A stretch of DNA of 64,000 nt, from contig JAPJBO010000063.1 of the NCBI GenBank assembly GCA_030068145.1, positions 124,001 through 188,000 on the forward strand, written 5' to 3'. Within the stretch, counting starts at the first letter, position 1. Every line of letters starts with the position of its first letter. Both the position numbers and the translations under genes were made by a program. Below the pieces are notes generated by a model that was given only the letters and a program-made list of their open reading frames with translations, had not been told where the DNA came from and ran no database searches. The DNA is from Diplonema papillatum. Taxonomy: Eukaryota > Euglenozoa > Diplonemea > Diplonemida > Diplonemidae. Below are positions 33,772 to 43,173 of this stretch, piece after piece.

Positions 33772-33945
33772 TGGAAAGCAAGGGCTGGCGACGCGGGGAG
33801 AGCTGGCTCAAGGTGCCCGAGTGATCGCTCATCAGAACCCACAAAGGATGACGGCAGGACGGTACCCACGGAAGGCGGCATGCGTAGAAGTGCGCGGTCC
33901 CCGCCGCGAAGTCTGAACATGGGACGAGTGCATGCGGCGAAGGTG
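33772..33945 (-). repeat. copy of the element in the giant gene's intron
   Basis: On the minus strand GACTTCGCGGCGGGGACCGC, CACTTCTACGCATGCC, CTGATGAGCGATCA and CCCGCGTCGCCAGC follow the same order as GACTTCGCGGCGTGGACCAC, CACTCCTACGCACGCC, CTGATGAGCGATCA and CCCGCGTCGCCAGC at 61690-61955. The plus-strand open stretch here (to 34032) therefore lies over repeat sequence and is not a good exon. Confidence 0.7.
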
Positions 33946-34595
33946 ACGCGTCCAGCCCCGGCGTCGGCTGATATCCAACTCCGGAAGAGGCGGCGAGATG
34001 ACGAGTCGGAAGAGAGGACAGCGAGGAAGTAGGGTGTACTGCCTTTGCGGGTGCCTGATGAAACAGTTGAGAAAGAAGGAGCTGGTGGCGCAGCGCCCCA
34101 CATCCCCAAGGACTGACGCGTGTGGGAAGAACTCGGGCCCCCGTTTCTCGTGTGCAAAGGCCGTAGGGCCGTCTGAGATGGACTTCATCCGATCCGTTCG
34201 TGTGCGTCCAGTAAAGAAAGAGTCGGACAAAAGAGCGTTGAGAGGATTGCTGGCGACGGCAAGTGCGCGGGTTGCTGCACTCTCTGGCAGAGTTGGGCGG
34301 CTGGCTGCTGCAGCTGGTCTGTCCCCCTTCGACCGGATCGACGGACGCAGCAGCCAGCTCCACCAGCGACCGAACCAGCACAACCAGACGTGCATCCCCG
34401 GCCCAGCCACCAGCCTTGTAACTTGCACGTGAAAACCTCCCCGAATCGAACCCCAAAGCAAAAAACCCGCGAACAACAGGTGTGTGCAAACGGAACAAGC
34501 CCGCCGCCGGATCGTTCGAAAGCACAACGACGACGAAGCCCAGTTGCTGCGCCGCGGTCGTCGGGGAAACGTGAGAGGGGCGATGACCGCGCGGG

Positions 34596-37517
34596 ATGGC
34601 GACGCCAGCAGAGGCGCGCGAGGCGAAGCGGAGGACGGTGGTCCACGCTGCGGTCGAGAGCGACGGGATGCTCGCCCGGTGGCAGTGGTGGACTAGGGAC
34701 GTCTTCGAAGCCTGCGCGCTCGCCGGCGGCGGCGGCGGCGGCGCGGCGCCGCACGAGCAGCTGAAGTCGCGGTTCGACGCGTACGTCGACTCATGGTTCC
34801 GCGGGCGGGGCCACGCCGCCATCGACCTCTGGGCGCTGCTTAACGACGAACGCCTCGGGCTGGGCCCGGACGGCAAGTTCGGCCAGTGCGAGCCGTACCA
34901 AGACAAGGTCTCGCAGCTGCACCAGGTCTTATCCGCCCGGTTTGCCCCCGAGGACTCCGGCACATTCCTCGAGTTTGTGCGCGAGTGCTTGACGCTCATG
35001 GCGGCGGACGTGTTGAAGGCGCGACTGGACAACAGCAGGGAGCTACACCGGTCGCTGTGCGCGTGGTTCAAGCAAGCCTCGGACGTCGTCGACAGCCGGT
35101 CGTCGGCCAGCTACAGCAGCTTCGCGAAGGCGCGGCTGGCGACGCTGAACATGGACCCCAGGCTCCCCCGCACGTGCGCCCTGGCCGCGGTCCCAATCGT
35201 CGGCGACCCCTTTCTCATCGAGCTGCTGCTCCTCCTCGGCGCTGCCCACGGCGGCGACGACGGCATCGGCGACAACCTCGCCGCCTTCACGGCGCTTGCC
35301 GTCCTCCGCGACCCGACGCAGCTTCTCGGGTTCTTCGCGGCCGAAGGCCTGGGCGAGAGCGTTGAGCGTCGTTGCCGGCGGCTGCTCTCCGAAAAAGCGT
35401 CCGGCGCGTCGTCGTCCATCGCCACCGACGCACTTGCCGCTGAGTACGCGGCCATCGTGCAGGCCGAGCTGGCCCGCGCGGTGGCCGGGCTGCCGGAGGC
35501 GTTCCGGGGGATCTCGCCGCTGCGGCTGATGTACGCCGTCGAGCGGCGGGCGGGGTGCCGGAAGATCGCGTGCGCGCACTTCGACGCACTGCGCGCGAAG
35601 ACCGCGGCCGTGCACCGGCCTGCCCCCGCGGCCGCGCCGGAGCAGCTAGAGAGGCTGCGGGGCGGGCTCCGCCACGACCTGGTCGTGACCGAAATCGTCG
35701 CAGCCTTCGACGCCGACGTGTTCCAGCGCCTCGCCGCGCACTGCGCCACGACCGCGGCCGTCCTCCACTGGGCCCGCAAGCAGCTCGGCGGCTTCGCGGC
35801 CGGCGTCGCGGCGGAGGTGCCGGCAGCGGTCCTCGCCGGCTTCGGCGCGGGGTTCCTCGAGAACACCATCTTCCCGCGCTGCGGCGCGGCCGCGCAGCGG
35901 CCCGTGCGCGACCTTCTCCCCGCGGCGGCGGGCGGCCTGCCGGCTGTTTTCCCCAAGAACCCGGTTCGGACGCCCCGGGAGGCTGCCGGCACGCCGGAAG
36001 GGGAAGATGGCGGGGACGGCGCGCTGTGGGACTGCGTCGCGGAGGCGGTGCAGGCCCACCTGGCGATGGAAGGGATGGCCATTGGGCTAGACGACTTCAG
36101 CAGGATCATCGACGCGGCGCTGCTGAAGGCGGCGGCCGGCCAGCTCGGCCCCGAGTTGCAGGCGGCGCCCGTGAGGCGCGAGCAAGCCCTGCAGCTTGGC
36201 GAGTTGGCACCGGCGTGGAGGAGGCACCGCGAGGCGGTCGAGCGGCGGCGCGGCGCAACACCGGGCCCGAAAGGGAACCGGCAAACAAGCGCCCGCTTCC
36301 CTTTCCGCGACATCCTGTGCGCTCACGTGGAGGAGGTCGCGGCGTCGATCGCCCAAATGAAGGCGGCGCTTGTGCTGTCCGGTGTGAGCCCCTCGCCGCA
36401 TCGCTCGCGCACAGAACCGTTCTTTGGTAAAGGCGCCCAGGTTCTACCGGGCTGCAGCGCTGCTCTAGCGACGCATCCATCGTGCCTCATAGCTCCGATA
36501 CACGGTCCCGCTAAAGTCGACGCTCGCATCTCGACGAAGCGAGGGTACTTCTACAAGGTCGTCACCGAAGACGGCGAGTCCCGCCGGGTACTTCCCGAGT
36601 GGGCTCTGTCTCCATCGCCTCCATTATCCACCGCCGGCACGCCTTCTGCGGGCGACTCCTGCCGATCGGCTCTCCTCGAAAAGTGCATCGCTGTCGCAGT
36701 CCCAGGTCACAGCACGTTGCCAGAAGGCGATTGTGCACAAGGCATAGAAATCACGAGCTATTGCGACGATACAGAAGAAGCTACGATTCACGACGACACC
36801 CGTTCGGTACAGCTACTCCAACGGCCTCATTCGAGGAGTGCAAATATCGACCGGTGCCAACTGCCCATGGATCCCGAAGAAGACTGCTTGCTGCCTCAAG
36901 TCCCTGACGACGAAAGCTGGTCGAAACAGGGGCTTAGCAGTGAAGTCCCCTATGACTCGGCCGCAGTCCACTTATGCGAAAACATTGATCGCGCGCAGTC
37001 TCGGAAGGCGCATTCTCCCGAGAAGGAAGCTGCCGCAGCGGCTGCGCTGCCCAATGTCGTCTCTACAACAAAGTACGATGACCTGCCGGCACCTTGTACT
37101 CCGTCCACAACTGCCACTTCGGTTGGCTTGCACCACAGCCCTCCAGCAGTGCCCGCAGCGAGCCTCTCCTCGGGCGTTACCGCGGGGAGTAGCAAGAGGC
37201 GAAAGGGGAATCCCGATGAAATGTACGGCGTGTCAGCTGACTCGAACCACCTTGTATCGTGCGTGCGCCTCCTTTCCGCTGAGAATGATGCACTTCGCGA
37301 GAGTGTCGCTGAGGCGGATCTGAGGTACAAGGCGTTGAGCAGCAGGTACACCGATCTCCTCAACAAGTACACTCAACTTGTCACTGAGAAGGCGTGTCCT
37401 TCGGCTACCGCCGACCAGGAAGGTGGGAACGGGAAACCTGACGAAGAACCAACTCTTCCAGCTTGGTCACGTTCGCAAGCACGACCCCACGCAGCATCTT
37501 TGCAGGGTCCGGCTTAG
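34596..37517 (+). CDS. large protein of unknown function, 973 residues
   Basis: Single exon from ATG 34596 to TAG. Residues 1-600 are strongly GC-coded and alpha-helical in character, beginning RTVVHAAVESDGMLARWQWW, with a Gly run near residue 50 and Leu/Ala-rich helices (FLIELLLLLGAAHGG, FLEFVRECLTLMAADVLKAR). There is no signal peptide and no clear membrane span. Residues about 630-670 (DARISTKRGYFYKVVTEDGE..RRVLPEW) resemble the short beta-rich stretches of Tudor/SH3-like reader folds, but this is weak. Residues about 890-940 form a coiled coil (RLLSAENDALRESVAEADLR). Base composition drops near 36400, matching a change from globular to disordered sequence. I do not recognise the family. 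A spliced 5' exon is possible. Confidence 0.82.
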   Translation: MATPAEAREAKRRTVVHAAVESDGMLARWQWWTRDVFEACALAGGGGGGAAPHEQLKSRFDAYVDSWFRGRGHAAIDLWALLNDERLGLGPDGKFGQCEPYQDKVSQLHQVLSARFAPEDSGTFLEFVRECLTLMAADVLKARLDNSRELHRSLCAWFKQASDVVDSRSSASYSSFAKARLATLNMDPRLPRTCALAAVPIVGDPFLIELLLLLGAAHGGDDGIGDNLAAFTALAVLRDPTQLLGFFAAEGLGESVERRCRRLLSEKASGASSSIATDALAAEYAAIVQAELARAVAGLPEAFRGISPLRLMYAVERRAGCRKIACAHFDALRAKTAAVHRPAPAAAPEQLERLRGGLRHDLVVTEIVAAFDADVFQRLAAHCATTAAVLHWARKQLGGFAAGVAAEVPAAVLAGFGAGFLENTIFPRCGAAAQRPVRDLLPAAAGGLPAVFPKNPVRTPREAAGTPEGEDGGDGALWDCVAEAVQAHLAMEGMAIGLDDFSRIIDAALLKAAAGQLGPELQAAPVRREQALQLGELAPAWRRHREAVERRRGATPGPKGNRQTSARFPFRDILCAHVEEVAASIAQMKAALVLSGVSPSPHRSRTEPFFGKGAQVLPGCSAALATHPSCLIAPIHGPAKVDARISTKRGYFYKVVTEDGESRRVLPEWALSPSPPLSTAGTPSAGDSCRSALLEKCIAVAVPGHSTLPEGDCAQGIEITSYCDDTEEATIHDDTRSVQLLQRPHSRSANIDRCQLPMDPEEDCLLPQVPDDESWSKQGLSSEVPYDSAAVHLCENIDRAQSRKAHSPEKEAAAAAALPNVVSTTKYDDLPAPCTPSTTATSVGLHHSPPAVPAASLSSGVTAGSSKRRKGNPDEMYGVSADSNHLVSCVRLLSAENDALRESVAEADLRYKALSSRYTDLLNKYTQLVTEKACPSATADQEGGNGKPDEEPTLPAWSRSQARPHAASLQGPA

Positions 37518-38417
37518 ACATGGGGCAGGTACCAAGAACGTGACAATGGTGGCTATATAGGAGTTCAGCGGGGTGCTACTTAGCGCCCGGTATATACTAC
37601 CATTACAGTTTGCTGCGATATGCAGCTCCGTCACCAAGTCACCGACCAAGACTCAGACGGTCCGGGTTGTCAGGCCGGAAAGAACAGAGCCAGCGGCTGG
37701 TGTTCTAACTTAACCTCACCATTCGTTCTTGCCGTTTTGTAGCCCTGCCCGACCAGCAAGCAGCGTTCTTTGATATGATTTGTGTTCGGCCAAGTGCCAC
37801 CTCTGACAACTGACAGCTTAGCCCGTGTCGATAGTTGATACCGTTTGCACTTTCTCCTGTACCAAACCTTTCGGCGAAAACGACGCACAATGGCATTGCC
37901 TTTGGACTAGCCCCAGTCAAGCAAGGTCAAACAAGGTTCCAGCTGGAAGAAGAAAATGACCAGTGTTGAGTGAAGGCGAGCTTCTCGTAGCAAACCTGCA
38001 CAACCACACATTTGTTCCCCCTTGCTCCTTTTCATTTTCTACGTACCACCTTCGACCTCCAGAGCTGAGCGTGAAACGACGAAGAAATACATGGGCAGAC
38101 GCGTAGCCCAGCTACATTGAAAGGGACACCGTGCCATTCCTTGACGACAAAGCCAAGCGCCGGCGATGAGACCGATATCATCGCGCATGCACCAGCAAGA
38201 AAGGAACGGGACGCAAAGCGACCGCGTGAAGAAGATGATGCGAATGAGTGCAAGCGCGCACCTTCGCCCGATTCTCTGCATTCTAACTTCAACGCGCCGC
38301 GGTACAGCCGGGGGCAGCACAGACCGGCTGAGTCTTGTCCCAGCGGGTATCACCACCAATACAAGGCTGCAGCCTCTGCTGCACGTAGGGGAAGGGGTGG
38401 GGGTGTGGGAGGGCCGC
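37518..38417. other. spacer and probable leader of the next gene
   Basis: No gene seen. A copy of the GATTC..TCTAAC motif at 38270-38287 is followed 30 bases later by an acceptor-like GGGGGCAG ending at 38317. A leader intron of the zinc-motif gene may therefore end there. Pyrimidine-rich sequence lies at 38010-38060. Confidence 0.45.
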
Positions 38418-39740
38418 ATGACAGCAGACGTCATACAAGACCACCGACAATGGCGGTTCGGCGATTGCATCAGCGGCTTCTCGAAGAAGGGGGACTACCG
38501 GGGCGTGGTCGTCGGCTATGAAAATGGCTGGCCTCTTTGCCTCGAGGAGGGGTCGCAGGACATCGTCGCTTTGAAGGACCTCTGCCTCATGACGAGCCTC
38601 TGCGAACGGCACCCGGGGAACCGCCTGCTCCCGTGGTCGGAAAACGAGATCGCAGACCGGCTGAGCAGCGTGCCGGTGCAGGCATTCGCACCGTTCCCAG
38701 GACCCGCTGCGGCACCGGACTGCGCGGTTTCGGACTGCGCGGTTTCGCGGTTCTTCGCAATGGCGCACCGTGCGCTCAACCCGCCCCCGCCCACAGACGA
38801 CTTCGACGCGGCCTTCGGCGAGGGGCCAGTCTCCGCGGCCACGTTGATGTCCCAAACGGCGACGCTGATGACGTTCCTGCAGGAGCTGCCGTGGCCTGAG
38901 GAGGACAGCCTGGTGCTCGACAAGTTGACGTGCAACCCGTCGTGTTACCAGGCACCCGGCGATTCATTGACGCTCGTCTGCCGGGGCGTGAAGGAGAAGG
39001 AGAGCCTGAAGCGCGCGGAGTGGAGGGAGAAGCTGCTGCTGCACGCGCTCTACTGCCAGAAGTTCGCCGAGATGGAGTGCGACGCGGCGTACAACGCCGG
39101 CGTGTGCGTCGTCGCCGCCGCCCTATGCGTGCCCTCCGTCTCCCAGCCGTTGCCGCGCACGCACATGCGCAGCGTGTCGCGGTCGATCGACAGCGAGCGG
39201 GTGTTCCGCATGCAGGCGTACTCTGCCGTCCACGAACGGCCTTGGTTCGACCGTCGCGTCCGCTCTTCGAAAAGCGTAAAGCGGCGGCCGCAGGTGAAGG
39301 CGCAGCGCGGGCCCCTCAAGCTCATCGTCGCGACGAGCGAAGGAAGCGTCGTCCGGTGCTCCGAGTGCGGGAAGGTGAAGATAAAGTCGCAGTTCACCAC
39401 AAAGCACGTGTGCACCGATTCGAAGTCGACAGCGAAGTACTCGCCGTCGCTCGCCGTCCTCTCGCCCCCGGCCTCAGTGGTCGTGTGCCCCGTCCTTGAC
39501 AAGGAGTCGGCGGATGTGGACAATTATGCCGCGGAACACATCCTTGCCAAGCTTCTCTCCGTCTGTCACCGCTATGGCTTCACCACCTTCTCGCGGTTGC
39601 GACCCTACAAGGACGCCCCTGCCTACACGATGCACCTCACCATCAACATGCCATACCTCACCTTTGATGAGCATATGTTGAACGAAGAAAACAAAAACCG
39701 CAAGAAGGCGCGGTACCTGCAGGTGTCCCCTTGCTGTTAA
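38418..39740 (+). CDS. unknown protein with a possible C2HC zinc motif
   Basis: From ATG 38418 to TAA it encodes 440 residues. The frame is open back to an ATG at 38166, but that extension crosses a branch-site-like motif (38270-38287) and an acceptor-like CAG (38317), so I prefer the internal start. Residues about 10-45 (RQWRFGDCISGFSKKGDYRG followed by VVVGYENGWPLCLEEG) look like a small beta-barrel of Tudor/SH3 type, by eye. The middle is helical. Residues 314-332 contain C-x2-C-x12-H-x-C (CSECGKVKIKSQFTTKHVC), compatible with a single zinc site. The C-terminus includes a conserved-looking block NYAAEHILAKLLSVCHRYGF. Family not recognised; a chromatin or RNA-associated role would be a guess. 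A donor-like GTGTCC near the end could indicate a further exon. Confidence 0.72.
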   Translation: MTADVIQDHRQWRFGDCISGFSKKGDYRGVVVGYENGWPLCLEEGSQDIVALKDLCLMTSLCERHPGNRLLPWSENEIADRLSSVPVQAFAPFPGPAAAPDCAVSDCAVSRFFAMAHRALNPPPPTDDFDAAFGEGPVSAATLMSQTATLMTFLQELPWPEEDSLVLDKLTCNPSCYQAPGDSLTLVCRGVKEKESLKRAEWREKLLLHALYCQKFAEMECDAAYNAGVCVVAAALCVPSVSQPLPRTHMRSVSRSIDSERVFRMQAYSAVHERPWFDRRVRSSKSVKRRPQVKAQRGPLKLIVATSEGSVVRCSECGKVKIKSQFTTKHVCTDSKSTAKYSPSLAVLSPPASVVVCPVLDKESADVDNYAAEHILAKLLSVCHRYGFTTFSRLRPYKDAPAYTMHLTINMPYLTFDEHMLNEENKNRKKARYLQVSPCC

Positions 39741-40043
39741 TCCCTGTTTAAGCATTCATCCAAGAGGTTTCCACCGCGTGACGGTTGGTACCCGTCAGAT
39801 TTGCAAGGACCAGCCAGAGCATTGCAAGTAGAACGAGGGTTGCAGACGCTGCCCAAATGGCTCAACTGAAGCAACGCACACAAAGACGAGAAGCCATAAA
39901 TAGGCTCGCGCTGCAAGGAACAGGAGACTAGAAAATTTCTTGGAGCTTTCCTGGGTACAAATGACTACATCCTGAGTCACTCCTGTCACAGTCTGACCCT
40001 TCTGCCGTCTTATGGCTGTTTTCTGGTGTTTGGATGCCCCTAG

Positions 40044-40112
40044 ACCAAACCCGGACCATACCCGAACCATACCCGGACCACACCCGGACCGCACCCGGAC
40101 CGCACCCGGACC
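40044..40112. repeat. 10-bp tandem repeat, about seven units
   Basis: Unit CCCGGACC(A/G)(T/C)A, with one CCCGAACC variant. A/G and T/C alternate along the array. It lies in non-coding sequence. Confidence 0.9.
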
Positions 40113-40305
40113 AACCTGTAGCGAACGGCCAGAAAACCAGGAGGAAGAAGGCGCGTGACGGACCTTTCGGCGGGGGCACGCACTTGAAACCCGCCCCACA
40201 CGCACGGCGTACGGCTGTGCGGACTGGGGTACCCGCTTACCGTGAACGTGCCCATCCCGCAGAGAATAGTAGTATTTGTTGTCTCGTACGACAGAGAATT
40301 TCTTG

Positions 40306-40385
40306 TGTTAGCACTGCATTGTCGGCACTAGATACTAGTAGTTGGTAGCGGACCACATGCAAGCAGGTGAGTACCGCTAGTGCCT
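40306..40385 (+). repeat. dispersed repeat, partner at 32607-32695
   Basis: GTGTTAGCACTGCATTGTCG, GCGGACCACATG, AAGCAGGTGAGTACCGCTAG and TGC occur in the same order as GTGTTAACAATGCATTGTTG, GCGTACCACATG, AAGCAGGTGAGTTCCGCTAG and TGC at 32607-32695. Both contain CAGGTGAGT, a strong donor-like sequence. Here it abuts an inverted retroelement fragment. Confidence 0.75.
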
Positions 40386-40545
40386 GTCGAGTTGCTTCGG
40401 CATTTTTGTTGAACGCATACGCCCGCCACCGAACCCATATTCACCTGTGTTTCGTGTGGCTGCAGCACATTTACCTCCTTTGATCTTTTGCAGCTGGCAG
40501 CCTCCTCAAGTATTTCCTACAAAGCAGGTGCTTATACAACAAAAG
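40386..40545 (-). mobile_element. retroelement 5' end including start of gag-like frame, inverted
   Basis: On the minus strand this runs from TTGTATAAGCACCTGCTTTG through the GGAGGTAAATGTGCTG and CACACGAAACACAGGT blocks to GCGTTCAACAAAAATGCCGAAGCAACTCGACAGG, where it is cut off. It therefore matches 62845-63003 and includes the first seven codons (MPKQLDR). It is a truncated insertion of the same subtype as the element at the right end. Confidence 0.8.
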
Positions 40546-40740
40546 AAAGCGCCATTGTTTTGTTTTGCGACAAACTTGAGAGCATACCTGGTACAGCTTG
40601 GACAGCCAGGACAGCTAACGCGGCCCTGCGTTTGTTACCCTGTTTGCCTCGCACAAAACGTATGTTCCCCAAGCCTGATTCAACTATCAACTACCCTGTT
40701 CCAGCCTTCAGCAAAACTTGTTCCTTTCAAACAGAGCTCG

Positions 40741-40848
40741 ATGGTCCTGACTCTTTTGGCGGAACTGCCGTTCGACCGGTCGTCTGACCGGCCCATCTCG
40801 GAAGTCCGAGAACGGCTGTGGCGCATTGTCGCGAGCAGGGCTCTGAAG
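40741..40848 (+). CDS. isolated first-exon candidate
   Basis: ATG 40741 opens a 36-codon frame (MVLTLLAELPFDRSSDRPIS.., then EVRERLWRIVASRALK) ending AAG followed by the donor GTGTGT, phase 0. This is the same style as the modelled introns. Composition is coding-like and helical. No matching downstream exon could be chosen; the open frame ending near 42227 is a weak option. It could be a gene fragment. Confidence 0.35.
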
Positions 40849-41074
40849 GTGTGTAGTTTCGAATCGCTCTACCAACCGCCACCACACAATTCTTTACGCC
40901 GGTCTCAGGGAATCACTGTAGCAACATATTCGAGGGGCTGCCTCGTGCTAATCACTGTAATGTAGGGTGACCCTACCCACAGCAACGTAGCATGTTTAGG
41001 TGGTCGGACACAAATAACGCTAGAAATCCCGAACCTACATACGAAACACGGTAAAATACTCGAGGGCGTTTTCT

Positions 41075-41265
41075 TTAAAGGAGGCTAGAGGGGGAGGAAC
41101 AACACAATTCCAAAGTGGGTCTTTTTTGTTGCACGCTTTACGCCCGCCGCTAAACCCAGATTTACCTGCGTTTCTTGTGGGCTCCAGCTCAATTACCTGC
41201 TTTGCTTCTTTGAGATTTCGCAACCGGTTCTCAAGGATTTCTTATAAGCAGGCGCTTGTACAAGA
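41075..41265 (-). mobile_element. retroelement 5' fragment, 'GACCCAC' subtype, inverted
   Basis: Minus strand: TATAAGAAATCCTTGAGAAC-like left part, then CGCAGGTAAATCTGGGTTTA, GCGGCGGGCGTAAAGCGTGC, AACAAAAAAGACCCACTTTG and CTCCCCCTCTAGCCTCC. The order matches 8147-8335, and the ATG-type continuation is absent. Confidence 0.75.
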
Positions 41266-42065
41266 ATAAATAACGCTAAGAATAATTCCATCAACCGGCA
41301 CGCGCAGAACAAAGCGAAGCGTCTGACCAGTTGGAGGAAGTGAGAAGCTCGTCGCCGCAAGCCGTTGCGTTTTCACTTGCGTCCTGGATCCAGCTTTACA
41401 CAACGAAACCCCGACAGATCTTGCATGAATTCTGCGGCGTCGACACCAACCTCCGGTAGATCTCCGAACCGCAAAACAGTTTAATCCGCTGTGCGTTTTC
41501 TCAAACGCGCCACTCCGCGAACGTGAAATGACAAGACATGAATCTCCGCGACGCAGGCCGGCAAGTGCACGCACTTCTCTGTGTGAGCAACCCAACCTAG
41601 TGACGAACATGGATGTTGCGTGGGGGCGCAGCTGCGCGACCCTCGCCAACAGCTATTCAGTAGGCGTATTGGCTCATTCCAGGTCTGAGGAGAGCCATGT
41701 ACCGAATTTGTACGCTGCTTCGGTCGACGCTGTGCTTGCCCGCGCAACTCGGTCGCAACGCGGTTGGTTTGGGTTGGCATTTCGCGCTTTGCAGATAACG
41801 CGTTGTGGTGCTTGAGGGACACCACTCCCCGTGTGCAGTATCTACGACCGACCTCCATCCAACGTGGCAGAAGGCCTTGAACGGATTCCCCTTTCCGGAC
41901 ATTCTCAGCCAGGCTGCGTCTAAAAGGCGCGGCCTGGGCGGAATCATCGGGCGCTACTTTTTCTTCCATTTCTTCGCGCCACTGACCGCCTTTGCATCCC
42001 GCATTTCATCGACGGACCTTTCAAGCGGACGGAAGCACGCACGGATATCGGGGCATACCGGCCAT

Positions 42066-42250
42066 GCCTTACTCGAGCCGGATATTGCCGGTTCTTCGTG
42101 CCAAGCTTTCAGGAATGCCGAAATGAGACCGCCAGGTCATTTTTGCCTTACTCGAGCCGGATATTGCCGGTTCTTCGTGCCAAGCTTTCAGGAATGCCGA
42201 AATGAGCCCTCATTTCTGCCCTACTAGAGCCGTTTATTGCCAGTTGTTCC
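42066..42250. repeat. 79-bp tandem repeat, two and a part copies
   Basis: Landmark GCCTTACTCGAGCCGGATAT starts at 42066 and 42145; a diverged third start, GCCCTACTAGAGCCGTTTAT, follows at 42218. Units contain TTGCCGGTTCTTCGTGCCAA and GGAATGCCGAAATGAG. Confidence 0.9.
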
Positions 42251-43173
42251 AACCAGTGTAACCCTCTGCACTTGCATTGCAAGGTTCAAAGGTTGCGTGG
42301 GGAAGGTCAGAAACTGGAGTTACAGAAGGTGCGGTGTTGCGTATATTTCAGAAACCGGGGTTTTCCGGTTTCGGGTTTTCAAAAAAATAAAAATAATTTA
42401 TAAATTATGATTTCAAGTGGCCCCCTGTACTGTAACAGTACTGCAGTTACATGGCGCGTCACGGTGTGTCACTGCAATTCGAATCCTTTTTCACTTACCA
42501 TCCCCGTAGTTTGATAGACGTGCACACCACCACCGCAAGCTTATATATCACCACCCCCCTCCGCCCCTTTGTTTGCGTGCGCGGGGCGACGGTTCCAGGC
42601 ACTCAGACACCCGCAGGCACCGCAGAGCCCCCAAACCGGGGTTTTGGCTGAAACCGGCTTTTTTGCTCGGTCAGACAAAGAGCTAAAGTCCCCTGTGTGA
42701 GATATTCATTAAAAAAACACGTCGTCGAACAACGCACTACGAATAGAACTAAATAGAACAGAATAAAACCACTCTTTTGCCGAAGGTCGCCCGGGGGGGG
42801 GGGGTCATGGCTCGGATAGAAACAGCCATGACAAAGATAGGGCTTCTGGGTGGAATTTTTGGTCGAAATTCTTTTCGAGATTTTACTTCATTTTTCGGAC
42901 TTTTCCGGGTACTTTGACTCGTTTTCTTTTGGAAATTTTCACGTTTTTTCTTCCTCAAGCGGAGACTCTCAATCCGGCATTTCAAGCGAACTGCAGTACG
43001 GGCCAGCATGCGAACATAGAAAAGACTACTCACAGGCAAGGAACCCTTCGCAAAGAAACGCAAAGGGGGGGGGGAAAAAAAAACGAAAGGAAGAAGCAAA
43101 AGACACGACTCCAGCTGAGGACGAAAGAAGCGAGTCAGGCGTGAAGGGAGGGGGACCGACGTGCCCTTGGTTG

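Larger units (their letters stand above)
27545..34595. other. long gene-poor region, repeats and hairpins
   Basis: No complete gene is supported in this 7-kb stretch. It contains a copy of the exonised repeat (28281-28385), a repeat shared with 8.4 kb (28505-28690), an A17 run (28185-28201), a near-perfect hairpin (29249-29306), four-fold tandem sequence (29577-29745), a 34-bp palindrome (29891-29924), a 26-base C-run (31535-31560), and copies of the retroelement and GATTC..TCTAAC families. Possible isolated exons near 29.1 kb, 29.3 kb and 33.8 kb are discussed separately. A 168-codon minus-strand open frame at 33062-33568 starts at ATG but has no recognisable feature. Confidence 0.5.
39741..43173. 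other. gene-poor region with repeats and one exon candidate
   Basis: Holds a 10-bp tandem array (40044-40112), dispersed repeats (40306-40385; inverted retroelement fragments at 40386-40545 and 41075-41265), a 79-bp tandem repeat (42066-42250), an AT-rich patch near 42385-42410, and a G-run at 42795-42804. An exon-like segment at 40741-40848 is listed separately. Conflicting open frames at 41242-42227 exist on both strands; none has a recognisable domain. Confidence 0.5.

Noticed and set aside
33755..35071. 438-codon minus-strand open frame
   Set aside because: Its right part is antisense to the 973-residue gene and its left part lies over a dispersed repeat copy (33772-33945).
42850..43173. 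N-terminal extension of the giant protein
   Set aside because: The frame is open from GTG 42850 but the sequence is low-complexity with A- and G-runs. ATG 43174 directly precedes a signal peptide.
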